From the NCBI GenBank assembly GCA_003342895.1, contig PTFA01000416.1, positions 438,106-502,105 on the forward strand: DNA of 64,000 bases. Direction: 5' to 3'. A program made the position numbers and the translations under genes. Shown piece by piece: positions 1-11,800 of the stretch. The DNA comes from Casuarius casuarius. Its lineage: Eukaryota > Chordata > Aves > Casuariiformes > Casuariidae. The notes beneath the pieces are model-generated. The model did not search any database. It worked only from the letters and a program-made list of their open reading frames with translations, and was not told where the DNA came from. Position 1 is the stretch's first letter. Each line of letters begins with the position of its first letter.

Positions 1-1426
1 GCCCAACAAAAACATAGAGCAGGGGGTTGATGCAGCTGTTAACATATGACAGTGCTGTAGAGAGGTGATCCCAGAGGACCAATGACTTCCTCAGTCCTAT
101 TCCAGGAGTAGCTACAAAAGACAGAATCCCAACTATGTGGTATGGAGCCCAACAGACAAAGAATGCAGCTACCACAAGCAAGATCACTCGCAGCATCTTG
201 CTACGTTGCCTGTGAAACTGATTTGCATGCATCCTGAAAGCAATAAGGGCATAGCAAACTGCCATTATGCTGAAGGGGAGTACGAAGCCAAAGATAGCCC
301 TGGTGATGGTTATGACCACTAATGGGAGGGGTACAAAATAATCATCCTCATAGACATTTCCCAGTGAGTCATTACCACTGTACACATTGTCAAAATCGAG
401 CAAACCGTCAGGAAGGTCAGGTAGCTTTAAATGGAGGTCAGTGTTGGATGGTGCAGACGTGTCTGCACTAGGCAGACCACTAGGAGATTCCAACAGCTTG
501 ATGTCAGGATAGGCAGTGGAAGTTAACAGTGAGTTTATGTTTGCTGGTACTGTAGAATACAGAATGTGGGCTGTTGTGATTATGTCTTCATTGGTGGATA
601 TGCTCTCTGTCTGGAAATCTGGATAATCATCAACAAGCTGATGAATGAAGATGGTGCGATCATATGTGCCAGTTGGTATTAAAGGTGAGTATTCTTCCAA
701 TAATTCATTTACAAGACCATTGTCATCCATATAATCATATGTGCCAGTTGGTATTAAAGGTGAGTATTCTTCCAATAATTCATTTACAAGACCATTGTCA
801 TCCATATAATCATATGTGCCAGTTGGTATTAAAGGTGAGTATTCTTCCAATAATTCATTTACAAGACCATTGTCATCCATATAATCTAGCATTTTATCAT
901 TTCTAAAATTGTACCCACACTCAGTTTTGCCATCATAAGTGATAGTCTCACGGTAGTGAAAGACAGGACAGCAGAAAATGAAGGCCAGAATCCAAATGCC
1001 ACTGCACGTTAGTGATACAAACTTCACTGTTCGATGATTTTGACACCAGACAGGTTTCATCACAAGGAGGCACCGATCAATGCTGATGGCCATGAGTAGG
1101 AAAACACTAGCAAACATGGTGAATATGATGACTGATGGAATGACTTTGCAGAGGAACCAGCCATACGGCCAGTGTTCATGGAGGAGCAGATGAACAATGA
1201 AAAATGGCAAAGACAAGCAGCACATGAAATCAGCCACAGCAAGGTTTAGGAACCAGACAATGTTCACAGACCTCTTCATTTTCAGGCCAGCTACCCAGAT
1301 TACCAACCCATTGCCTGGGATACCTACGATGAAGACAAGGATGAAGACAGCAAGGGAGCCAATGGATTCTGATGCATAATGTACAGCAGCCTGTTCATGT
1401 GAACTGTTACCCAGGAGTGGAGACAT
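1..1426 (-). CDS. C3AR1: C3a anaphylatoxin chemotactic receptor, 3' end cut by window edge
   Basis: Class A G-protein-coupled receptor for complement fragment C3a, acting at the plasma membrane of myeloid cells. Read on the minus strand from ATG at 1426, the frame is open for 475 codons to the window edge. Visible landmarks are GNGLVIW (TM1), NLAVADF (TM2), the DRC variant of DRY followed by WCQNHR (TM3/ICL2), WAPYH (TM6) and NPLLY (TM7). DRC plus WCQNHR and the very long acidic second extracellular loop are C3aR hallmarks. The loop lies at about 370-930 and is enlarged by three identical 25-residue repeats. Only the cytoplasmic tail should lie outside the window; human C3aR is 482 aa, so this protein is somewhat longer. 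A 3' splice site (TTTTGTTTTATAG on the minus strand) sits 7 bp upstream of the ATG, consistent with a non-coding first exon and an intronless coding region. NECAP1 is divergent, as in mammals. Confidence 0.95.
   Translation of the reverse strand, partial: MSPLLGNSSHEQAAVHYASESIGSLAVFILVFIVGIPGNGLVIWVAGLKMKRSVNIVWFLNLAVADFMCCLSLPFFIVHLLLHEHWPYGWFLCKVIPSVIIFTMFASVFLLMAISIDRCLLVMKPVWCQNHRTVKFVSLTCSGIWILAFIFCCPVFHYRETITYDGKTECGYNFRNDKMLDYMDDNGLVNELLEEYSPLIPTGTYDYMDDNGLVNELLEEYSPLIPTGTYDYMDDNGLVNELLEEYSPLIPTGTYDRTIFIHQLVDDYPDFQTESISTNEDIITTAHILYSTVPANINSLLTSTAYPDIKLLESPSGLPSADTSAPSNTDLHLKLPDLPDGLLDFDNVYSGNDSLGNVYEDDYFVPLPLVVITITRAIFGFVLPFSIMAVCYALIAFRMHANQFHRQRSKMLRVILLVVAAFFVCWAPYHIVGILSFVATPGIGLRKSLVLWDHLSTALSYVNSCINPLLYVFVG
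661..885 (-). repeat. Three perfect 75-bp tandem repeats inside C3AR1 extracellular loop 2
   Basis: Units start at 661, 736 and 811 and show no differences between them. Each adds 25 codons in frame. The encoded unit begins DYMDDNGLVNELL and ends EEYSPLIPTGTY, so it is acidic and carries three tyrosines. Perfect identity implies very recent expansion (or an assembly artefact). The array lies early in the loop, between TM4 and the DDYPDF segment. Confidence 0.97.
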
Positions 1427-1436
1427 TCTATAGCTA

Positions 1437-4400
1437 TAAAACAAAAAGCAAATTAGTAGGCAGTTCACACCTTCCTTCCCAAATTCCTCTCTTTATCTGT
1501 ACTAAAGACTTGCTGAGTGACAGTAGTTAACTCTCTGGATGCAAAAGCATAGGTCTATACTACTTTGTTCTAAAGGCTTACCTCTACTTGTCTGAACATT
1601 ATACAGCTTCATCATTCACATGGTGGCTAAGTCACATAAAAAAAAATGGCCCCACTATTCAAATAGAGGTTTTGTATACACTTACATTCTCCTATCTCTG
1701 TCATCCCTTTTGATTTCATTTCTCCCTCTCTTTAGTCTCCAATCTGAAGTGGAGGGCTCATTTTATTCACACTCATGCCCATGCTATCTCCAAGTGTCTT
1801 CCCTGATCAACTTCTAGTTTTGCACATGTTTTTGTTCTTCAGAAAGGTAAGTCTGCATTGTAGTTCCTTTACCTTTTAAAGCAAGCAATTTCTCCTCCTG
1901 GCATGAACAGTGAAATAGGCTTAGGTTGAGAAAGCAATGCTTGTCTTAATGAAGTAAGTCCATTCTATTTTCTGGACATTACAAATAGGACAGGTCAGCA
2001 ATTCTATTTGCAAAAGGACATTTTTTAGGGAAGTCTCAGTAAGCATTTTCTTTTCCCTGCTTTTCTAGCCCATGTATCTGTGTCCCAAGTTCTCTGCTAG
2101 TTCTTTGCATTTCTAGTCTTGAGGAGAAAGGCAAGAGGGGAATGGCTTAAGAATAGACAGAGATTTCGTTGTAGAGAGAAAAATTAAAATACAGAATAAT
2201 AGCAATAATGTTCTTCAACCATTTCAGATATAAGAAAAGCTGTCCTTACAGCAAATCAAAGCTGAACCACAGAATACTTACGTGTGGTTTTAAAACTATA
2301 AGAAGTAGCAGTAGAAAGACTTTAATTGCTCAGTCACTCTTGCACTTGGATATTGGTATATTAAGTAGAGGAAATTCATCAAAGCAAAGAGAGATCTGAG
2401 AGAAAGAGCCCCATCCTTTAAGCATTAGCAGAATTGTTCACAAAACCTCAAACAACAAAACCCTTGCTGAATCAATGAAGACAGCTGTGTTGCTGAAAGG
2501 CCCCTAAAGGCATCACCAGAAGACAAGGAAGCTGCACAGGTAAGAGCTGAATTCAGCCTGCAGAAGCAGCTGAGGAGACATAAGACAACTAATATTGTTT
2601 CTATTTTAACCTCTGTTATGGCAGTACATAAATGCCAGTCAGGGATTGTTGTGTGCAAGACTAAATACATAGTAAAAAAACAACAGCGACAACAACAAAT
2701 CATCAGTCTCTTTCTTGCATAACATATAGTCTAGATGTGGAGCAAATCGTAAGTGGTGGAATTGCTTCACCAGGAGGAAAATGAGTTAAATAGTTGTAAT
2801 GAACATTGTAATTGCCACTCTTAGGTAACAGTTATTAACGGGCTTTTAGGTGAGGGTGAGCTGTGAGGAAAGCTATGAAAGAAGTCACTGAAGGCACCTG
2901 GGGGTTTAACTTAAAAATGTAGCAAGTCTGTTCATTTTCCTGTGGTCCCACTGATCTATGCGGAAGACACTTTCACAGAGACTGTCAGAGAACAGTGCTG
3001 CAAGAGTTGAATCATGCTGTCTCCTCCCATAGCTACAGAATGTAACTACAGTATAAAGAAGATAGAGAATCAGGTAATACTGTAAAAATACTAATACAAA
3101 TCCTACACCAAAGCAAACAGAGAGATGAATTAATAAGAAGATCCTGCCCACCCTATGTTTTCAAGAATGCTAAAAAGGCTGTTACATGTTTGTGAAGATG
3201 GAAGGAAAAAATGGAGGGGAGAGAGATTTTTGGGAGTGAACAATAAGAAATTGCAAGCTGAAGAGGAAAGCAGAATTCTGCAGCTTATTATACCTACCCC
3301 AGCAAAGCAGATACTTCAGCGTGTCAGGGAACAAGAACTATCTTGCCTTGACTCCGCAGTGACTGAAAAGAGAAACTCTCATGGTATTTTAGGAACTGCG
3401 TTTTTCCTCTATGTGCATGTGTGTACTATTTAGGTTCTTGCACCCTGCCGGAAGGGCTTAAAATGACTCATATCTGAAGTTTTAGATATAATTCGCTAGA
3501 AAAAGAAAACAAACAAACAAACAAAAAGTAGTTGTCCCAACACTGTCAAAATAAAACAGGCTCCTGAGTTAAGAAATAATAGGATGCAGGGGACTGATAG
3601 GCACAACACATACTTTAAATAAAATTTCCATAGAACAACATCAGACCAAGACACTGAATCAGCTCTCTTGTCTATTGGCATAACACTGACCACTGCTTGG
3701 TGCAGTTCATAAACCGTGCCATGTTACTATCAGGTGTCTGGTCTGTTGTCTGGTAGCCACCTCATGCTCTATCAGATCAGCACATTCACCTAGCTAATCC
3801 CATTTCTTAGCATTCTGGATTCTTATCAATCCAGATCACATTCTGTTCCAACTTGAAACAGTTTAGTTCACCAAATACCCAAACGCTTTACCCAACAAAT
3901 TGGGTACTTCATTACTGGAAGTCTCAAAGGTTTTTTGATCTGATTTGCAACATTTTTGGGTAGTTATGACATTTTTTTAAGAAGGAACTTAACTGATGAA
4001 AAAGGAGAAGTGGTTAAATTGAAATGCTGATAACACAAAAAGTAGCATGACTATAAAAAGACATCTTCTAGAGTAAAGCATTCAAGTGTCTAACACTTGG
4101 GGGGGGGTTTTTTCCCCAAGTTGGGAAATCAAGAGACAGCAGAAATGGCAAAGCCCAGACATATAAGAACCAGCCTCAGCATTTTGGTTTTGGTCTGGAA
4201 AATTAACAGGACTGAGAAGAGTTCTGCTCATGAGCATGTCATCTGTTCTGTGAAACATATGAATGCTGGCTCAAAGACAAAACCATTAGACCAGGAACAG
4301 GAAGGCAGGCCAGGACTGGGCCATTCACCAAAGATTGATGGGCTGTCAGCAGCTTGCCAGGACAGCCCCTCTAGCTGCCTCTTATTCTCAGCTGCCTTTC

Positions 4401-6087
4401 CTGGGGATTCCTCAGACCCAGAGAGCAAGTGATCTGAGGGTAAGATGAATTGTCCAGTTAATAAGAGGGTACTCTTATTGGTCATCTTTCCCAGGGGTCC
4501 CACAGCCTCTCCATCACCATGGGATTGGCTAGATCTAGCCAAACTCTCCCTTGCAAGAAGGTCTTTTTCCATCAGTGGGCTAGCTCCAATTCCCTCAGTT
4601 AAAACCTCTCCCCTGCAGCCAACCTGGACACAGCAAACACTTCACCTATAATCCAGCTAGCTCACTCTGGACTGTAAGACGATAAGGTACCTCTCTGTAT
4701 AGGTTTCCAGGCCAATTGAACCTTTTAAGCAGTTTGAGTAGCAAAGTATTTTGCACCTCAGCATGAATGGCCTAATGAAGTAGACACTTGGACATTTCAA
4801 GGAGATGGAGCAAGGAGGGAAGAAGACATTTCATTACTCTTAGAAAACAGTTACTTAGATCAGATCAAGCCAGACCTTTGATTTGCAGCTGTGATGGTAA
4901 CCCCAAAACACCATACTATATTCTTTTCTTCTCTTCCAGTCTGATAAACAGACTGGATTAGCTTAGAAAGGCTCTAATTAATCTTGGAATTTATCTTGAC
5001 CTATAGACTCAGCTGGCCGCCACAAAAAATTGGCTAAAACCTTAATGCCAGTTGTCATTTATATTGCTGTTTCAGGTTTGTTAGTACAAACCTGCACCAG
5101 CCTACCAGCTACTAAATCATTACACCCATATACAATTGCATTTCTGTAAATGTGATCAGTATACTCACAAAAGCCTCCTTCCCTCAAAAGAATGCAGGTT
5201 GCCTCCAGAATAGTTTGACAAGAACTGAGAATTCCACTTGCATTTTGTATTTTTACTACTTCTTTTGCAGTTCTACAAAGCTTTACAGATCTTTTGAGAC
5301 TCCCTGTTTGTTTCTGAGCACGTGGCGCCACTAGGTAGCTATGATCTTTCCCAGATGCTGAAAGTTCCTTGAGTATATGTCAAGCTCATCTTCCTAAACT
5401 GTCCAAAACATTCCCTGTAAAGAAGCTTAGCCATAGCTAGCATAGCCGCATCTCCGGAAAGCATACTGTGGTGCTTCAGTGGCCAGTCTTTACTATGTGC
5501 TTGTTTGCATTGTCTCTAGTGTGTACCTAGTTTCACAGGGATTCACTGGCTGCTGCTGCAGTAACACCAAGTATCAGCAAGCTTGTTCTGTATTGATATT
5601 CCTCAGTTTCCCTTCTTTAGAAAATCTCCTGGATGACCCAAAACCATTCTTGTACACTGCTGGGTAAGCTCAGGTAGGCACAAGCCTTTTGGGCATCAAG
5701 CAGGGAACAAGCTTGGCAAAACTGGTACATATATAGATCACACAGAATGAAAAAGTAGCTCTTCATATTAAAGATTCTCAATACTGGATGATAGTTTGGG
5801 TCAGAATTTTTACCAGGGCATTTTCAGTGAAGAAGACATTGTCTGAAATAGTATTTGGACTGTTCTGTGTAAATGCTTGTCTCAAGATTGACCTTTAAGT
5901 GATTCATTTTGCAAGATGGGTTTCCCTTGTGTCTTTTATGCACAGAAGGAAAATTCCATATGTTGTATCCATCCATTACGATAGGCTTCATGCACATTCC
6001 TGGACAATGCATTATTTTTTCTTAAATGTAATCAAATCAAAGCAAAAGCTGAAATGATTCTTCTGCAAGGATTAGTATCAGGCTACT
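1437..6087. other. Intergenic stretch upstream of C3AR1, no gene recognised
   Basis: This should hold the 5' UTR intron, first exon and promoter of C3AR1 on the minus strand, but I cannot place the first exon or the start site. All open frames here are short, mutually overlapping on both strands, and resemble no family I know. The longest, around 4097-4572, exist on both strands and look fortuitous. Small A/T runs and a G run with following T run (about 4100-4114) are the only low-complexity features. Confidence 0.6.
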
Positions 6088-6493
6088 CACAGAATCACAG
6101 AAGGGTTGAGGTTGGAAAGGACCTCTGGAGATCATCTAGTCCAACTCCCCTGCTCAAGCAGCATCACCTACAGCACCTTGCCCAGGACCCTGTCCAGACA
6201 CTTTTGAATATCTCCAAGAATGGAGACTCCACAGCCTCTCTGAGCAACCTGTTCCAGTGCTCAGTCACCCTCACAGTAAAGAAGTTTTTTCTTAGATTCA
6301 GATGGAACTTCCTGTGTTTCAGTTTGTGCCCGTTGCCTCTTGCCCTGTCACTGGGCACCACTGAGAGGAGTCTGGCCCCATCCTCTTTACACCCTCCCTT
6401 CAGATATTTATACATATTGATAAGATTCCCTCTCAGTCTTTTCTTCTGCAGGCTAAACAGCCACAGCTCTCTCAGCCTCTCCTCAAATGAGGA
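6088..6493 (-). repeat. CR1 LINE 3' end, minus orientation
   Basis: The plus strand begins AGAATCACAGAAGGGTTG and continues with the reverse complement of the classic CR1 3' region: the GGTTGGAAAGGACCTCTGG-type segment, then the part encoding DHWNRL-type remnants, then the CTCTCCTCAAATGAGG end. Orientation follows from the short ATTCT-type 3' terminus lying at about 6088. It is a 5'-truncated, non-coding copy of about 400 bp. Confidence 0.9.
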
Positions 6494-7194
6494 AAGTGTA
6501 ATTCTGTGCTGTTCCACATGCTTTCTTTAAGCAACTCCGCTGCCTTCTCCTCCAAGGTTTTCCTCTCATTAACCTCTTTTAATTTCAGTTCAGCATCAGA
6601 ACCGTGCTTTCTTTTACCTTTCCTTTTATTCTGACAGTCTGGCAAGAATATAACCCTGGCATACTGCAAGCAGGGAGGCAGAGCTTTCTTTTGCATTGTG
6701 GCACCTACTTGCAATAAGTATTGGCTCCACACATTCCCATTTGCTCTTGTCCAGGCTGCCTGAAGGGTTACAAATCTCATTGCCCAGGCAGATATCTGCC
6801 TGCCCCAGTGTGCAGCCTGGCAGGGAATGGCTTGCTTCACCCAAACAGCAAGATAAGGGCCTCTGTGCCATAGGGCATCAAGATCTGTCACAAAAATCCT
6901 GTGTGCCAGCCCCTCCCTCCTGCTACAGGAAGGCAGAACAAGCTGGCAGAGGGGAAGGGAAAAGGGAAGTTGTGTATTTGCATAATTCCATAGTAATTCA
7001 GGTCTATTCAGGTACTCAGCTCACACCAATCATATTTCTTTTCTGTATATCTATTCATACAGCTGCCCACACCATTTTTATGAAAAACTAGGCCAGTTAC
7101 ATTTAGATAGGTTAGTTAAATTACAAGTATTTTGTTTTGTTAGTTTTAATAACTCAGTGACTATAACGACTCAAGACTTCCTTTTTCCGGGCTT
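6494..7194. other. Unannotated stretch with overlapping fortuitous frames
   Basis: A minus-strand frame of 139 codons (6472-6891) is open next to the CR1 end and contains a lysine/glutamate-rich segment. A plus-strand frame (6696-7091) overlaps it. Neither matches a family I recognise, and I see no convincing splice context. Probably non-coding. Confidence 0.4.
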
Positions 7195-7330
7195 CGTTTA
7201 CCAGATCTATGGAACCAGCAGGACAAACTCCCTTTGTTTCAAAGATTTTCTGTACTGGGCACTGTCAGAGACATGTTGCTGGGCTGGTTGGACCTTTGGC
7301 CTGACAGAAGTACTTCTTGTATGACTAAGG
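7195..7330 (+). repeat. Probable old LINE 3'-end fragment
   Basis: The segment at about 7260-7325 (CTGGGCTGGTTGGACCTTTGG, then a CTGACAGAAGTACTTCTTGTATG-like tail) resembles the widespread amniote CR1/L3-type 3' end that reads 'tactgggctagatggacctttggtctgaccc'. It is diverged, and the assignment is from memory of the consensus only. Confidence 0.35.
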
Positions 7331-8424
7331 TTTGTTACCATCCAGTTCCACTTAACTCTGGAATGAAAATGGCAACAAATCTCCAAATACAGTTTCAGCT
7401 TTCACTGCATTAACTAACACTATACCATACCAGAAAAAAATCATTCTCCAAACTCAGTGCTGTTTCATTCACTTTGCGCTACTCTCAGCAATAAACTAAG
7501 CTCACTCAGCATTCCACAGATTGCTTAAATTACTTCCTAGCACAATTAGCCCATGTTATGTCTGTCCCAGGCTGGGTGGACAAAGGTAACTTTGTTCATA
7601 ACTTGCCTTATCCCTTTTTTTCCCAGTCTTCAGGGTCAAAATTTAGAGTCAGCCACAAGCAACTGCACAGCAGTAGACTTCAGCACCAGCTTCCACTGGG
7701 AAGTTAGTGACTATTAAAAAACTGCAGTCTAAATGCTACTAGTATTTATCCTATTATATTTAATGAATAAATTAGTATTTATATACTTACATTAGCCACA
7801 TTTCTGGAAAGTCATACCTCCAAAATTAACCTTTACTTAACATGTACTTTCACCAGTTTTAGCTGGAAAACTTACAATGGTTTGTGTTGCATTTTCTCTT
7901 TGGTTTGCTGTTTTACCAAAGGCTTCTTGGTCCCAGAACCACAGAGTACACGAAAATCCTTTTTCCCCTAAAATCCAACTTTTTGACCTAAGGCTGCAGA
8001 GAAGAAAACACAAAGGAAAGAAGGCAAAGCACCCAAAACAGTACTCAGAATATTCAGAAAACTAAAAGACCACCAAATACATGAAAGCACAAAACCCAAC
8101 TGCAAGTTTTGACATGACCTGAGTGGTGGCTTTCCAGCATGTGGCATGACATCGTAAGCTTCTGCTTGGTGTCACTTTGGTTTGGAAGTGCACAGTTGGT
8201 CTTGCCTTGGGCATGAGGCATGCAGGAAGCAGCCCTCGCCCTTCCTGGGGCTGCCCTGTGCCTGGAGAGGCTGGGCTGGCTGCTCACACACATATATTAG
8301 GCGCAGAGAGTCCAAGAGGGCCCCGGAGGGCCGAGCATCCAGTCCCATACCGTGCCCTCCACCGGAGCCATTAGCACCTGGGCCAGCGCAAGCGGCCCCT
8401 GCAGCCAGGACGGCCACGGCAGCA

Positions 8425-8862
8425 CGCAGCATGGCTTCCGGTAGCCGCCCGCTTCACTCTGCCCACTTCCAACATGGCTGCTTTTCCGCGCCATTCCGGT
8501 ATCTAAGCGAAAGGGAAGCCGGCAGGATTCAGGATGGCGCTCGACACGACTTCATCAGCCCGAATCAAATATGGCCATGCCAAGCCCTGTGGAAACTGCC
8601 AGGATCCAAGATGGCGCCCGCCGTATTGCTTTGTCAGAAACGGTTCTAATATGGCCACTTCCCCTCCCCCGCCCCAGCGTTTTGCTGCCAGGATCCATGA
8701 TGACTTCCGCCACGCTTTTAGCGTTGCCTGATTGCAACATGGCCACGCTCGCTCTCCTTTGACAACGTCTGCCCTCAGCAAACATGGCGGTCGGAAGCGT
8801 TCCTAGTTATTAGGCTCCCCATCCGCCAGTGCCTGCTGGGGTGATTGGGGCTCATATCTGAG
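8425..8862 (+). promoter_or_regulatory. NECAP1 CpG-rich promoter with an array of YY1-like ATGGC motifs
   Basis: This is a GC- and CpG-rich segment directly upstream of the NECAP1 start codon, with no TATA box in sight. On the plus strand ATGGC occurs at 8431, 8474, 8534, 8571, 8611, 8651, 8739, 8784 and at the start codon itself (8863). Several are strong YY1-like sites: CCAAGATGGCGCC at 8606, AAACATGGCGG at 8780, GAGATGGCGGC at 8860. A degenerate ATGAC at 8700 fills the one large gap. The context also repeats: CCAGGATCCAAGATGGCG and CCAGGATCCATGATGAC are near copies. ATGGCGGC overlapping the first codon is a known architecture of YY1-driven housekeeping promoters; that YY1 binds here is inference. 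Confidence 0.7.
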
Positions 8863-11800
8863 ATGGCGGCGACAGCTGAGCTGGAGTATGAGTCTGTTCT
8901 CTGCGTGAAGTCTGATGTCAACGTGTACCGCATCCCGCCGCGCACCTCCAACCGTGGATACAGGTAAGGGGGGGAGAAGGGGGGAAGCGCATGGTGCCGG
9001 GGAGCTATGGCCGAGGCCGGGCGGTCTGTGCTTGAGCAGGGAGCTCTGCGCTCCGCTCTGCCCCGCCATGGCTGCCATGGGGAGCGCGGCTGCGCTCCGG
9101 GGCTTCCTGGGGCAGCATCGGCTGCAGCGCTGCTCTTCATCCCCTCTTTGTGCTGCCCAGGGGGTTGAAGGGCGGCCCTGGAGCAGGTGGGCGTTTCGCT
9201 GAGGTGGGGAGAGGTGTCCTCGCTGGGGGCCGGTGGCTGGAATAAGTAGCAGTGCCTGTGCAGCAGCGGCTTGCTTGTGCTGCAGGATGCCAGCACCTCC
9301 TGATGGTGCTAAAACTGGGGTGGGAGAAGTGTTGCTGAGGTGGGGTGTGGGCTGCTTGTGCCGTTGTGGAGTGAAAAGGGGGTGCAGTTGTGCTGCCATC
9401 ATTTCTTTTTGCTGCATAACCAGGGTCTGGAGCTGTGGCCTTAGACCTCTTGGTTTTGCTTTGTGATGCCCATGCCCTGCATTGTGATGAGTTTGCAGCC
9501 TGGATCAAAGGAGAGGTGAATTTATAAAAATGGCCTCCTCTTACTCCACAGGTCTGTCCTTGTGTGTGCTCTGAGTCATACCATAGCTGCTTTCTCTGGT
9601 GGTAGATGTATTTCTCCCACACACACGCTCCATATTGTCCCTGCAGAGCTGGTGCAGCTCTGGCAGAGTGTGCTGGCTCAGGCACGCCTGCAGAATTGCT
9701 CAGTCAGCGCAATCCATTCTGTGTAAATAAACAGAGGCTTGGGAGGCAGAGGCTTGTATGCAGTATTGCCTGCTGAACTACCTGTCTTCTCTTTGGCATT
9801 AAGCAAGTCAAGCAGGCTTTCTGAGGCCTTAGGCACCTGCAATTTCACTAACTTCAGCTACAGATGATGTACCTGATGTTTCTGATAGACCTGTATCAAA
9901 TTTGCTGCATGTTCTCTGTGCCTAAAACCAAGAGTATCCTCTCCTATGCTGCAGAGGAATGGGGATTAACTAGTTAATCTCACACAGGACACAAATGTGT
10001 AAATCACTTGCTGTGCTTTTTTTAGTCAGAACTAACTTCTGCCCTCAATTATATTTTCTCTGTCCCTGAGGCACAAGTCTGATGTGGTATAACTAAAGGT
10101 TGAATTGGGCCCACTGGATCTTGGAGTGGCTTGGATGGAAGCCAGGAGGAGTTGATTGTGACTCTTTAAAAAAAGATATTAAAAAAAAAATGCCAGACCA
10201 GGAGTTACAAATGCCTTCTCTCTCTTTAGCAAAAACCAGCAGAATGTGACTTTGAGTTGTTTCCATGGAGTTCCTGGAGAGATTATATGCTCTGAAACAC
10301 TAATGGTGTCAGTAGTATTTGCTTTATCTTGCTGAAGTGTTACTGCTGTTCATGCTATTCCTGGACACAAATGTTTGGTTCTGACTGTAGAATCCTGTCG
10401 AATTGACCCCTCCCCCCAACATTTTGTAGCAAGTAAGTTGATGGGCCAAATAAGGTGATGTGTATGCTTGTGTGTATGGTGCCTTACCGAGTGTAAACAA
10501 GCTGCCTCTGGTTTCAGAGGTGCTTGATATTGATACATTTTACAACAATGAGGTAAAATTCCGAAGTGGCTTTTCAGCATGCTATAAATTTTTTAGGTCT
10601 TTCTGATGTGCACTAGTTGCTTATTAGTGCCTTTTAGGTTTACTGTTCCAGCTGAGTTCTAGGGTTTCAGTCTCTCCTCTTCTGCAAGTTTATGAAGGTA
10701 AAGACAGGGAGTTGATCTTCTCTGGACTGTATCTACATTCCTTTACCCAAAGGAAAGAAAGGCCATTCTGAGTCTTCTGTGTACACTGGTAGCAATAGAG
10801 AGGAGCTGAGACCCTCAGTGAGGAGCTAACCCTACAATGGAGAGGAGCAGACTCCCACACTTCGTGGGGAGAGAGAAGTGGAATAAGGCAACTGAATGTG
10901 ATGAAGGTTTGGGAGCAGAGGCTTTAGCTGAGCTGTTTGGGCAGAAATGTAAATGTTGAAGTACTGTCAGTGAATGGTTGCTCTTCTTTTCAGGGCTTCT
11001 GACTGGAAACTGGACCATCCGGATTGGACAGGGCGACTTCGTGTGACCTCCAAAGGCAAAACTGCATACATAAAACTAGAGGATAAGGTTTCAGGTAAGG
11101 GAAGGGGTGTGGCTTGTCAACATTGTAAGTGTTATTGCTGCTTTTGAGCCTGTGCTTCTAAGTCATCTGGGAGCTGTGCGTGGCAGCCCCAACCAAGTTT
11201 TAGAAAGAAAGATTTAGAAACCTCTGTTTAGAAAGAGGTTGCTCTCATTAACACCTGATTCTTTGTCTGTAGGGGAGCTTTTTGCTCAGGCTCCCATAGA
11301 CCAATACCCTGGCATTGCAGTGGAGACTGTGACAGATTCCAGCCGCTATTTTGTCATTCGGATTCAGAATGGGACTGGTGAGTCAAGGGGTAATGCACGG
11401 CCTGAGTGCTGGGGGTGGAAGAGAGTTAACCTGCTGAAGCTGAGTGTATGCCAGGTGGACTGAGATGATGTTGGGAGTGCTGAAAAGGTTGGATAGCATG
11501 CCTGGAGGGGTAGGAAGGCAAGGTTAGCAGAGGAGGGTTCTCCATGTTGCACAGAGTCCAGGGACTAAGAAGGAGGATTCAGTTTTGGAGAGTGCCACAT
11601 GGGATGAAGGGTGCATCCTACAGACTAGGAACAATGAACTGCTATGTGCCTGTGTTGTCCAGCTGCAGAGCTGTCAAAGGAGGTAGCACAGAGTGGTTTA
11701 GGAGAAACAGAAGGATTTGAAAGTGAATGAACACGGGAGCATCTTTGCAAGACACTTCCAGTGACCCCTTCTGTCTTGCCATTAGGACGAAGTGCTTTCA

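Noticed and set aside
664..906. Repetitive plus-strand 80-codon protein
   Set aside because: It is the antisense reading of the C3AR1 loop repeat; the minus strand carries the receptor.
4097..4572. Overlapping 111- and 114-codon frames on opposite strands
   Set aside because: Mutual antisense, no known motif, no splice context; treated as chance.
5059..5331. Minus-strand 90-codon frame with several cysteines
   Set aside because: No family resemblance and an overlapping plus-strand frame; nothing supports it as an exon.
6164..6530. Open frames on both strands at 6054-6530 as host protein
   Set aside because: They are translations of a CR1 3' end.
8775..9685. Long minus-strand frames over the NECAP1 promoter and first intron
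   Set aside because: They lie in a GC-rich CpG-island-like region where stops are rare, run opposite NECAP1 exon 1, and have proline/alanine/serine-rich random composition.
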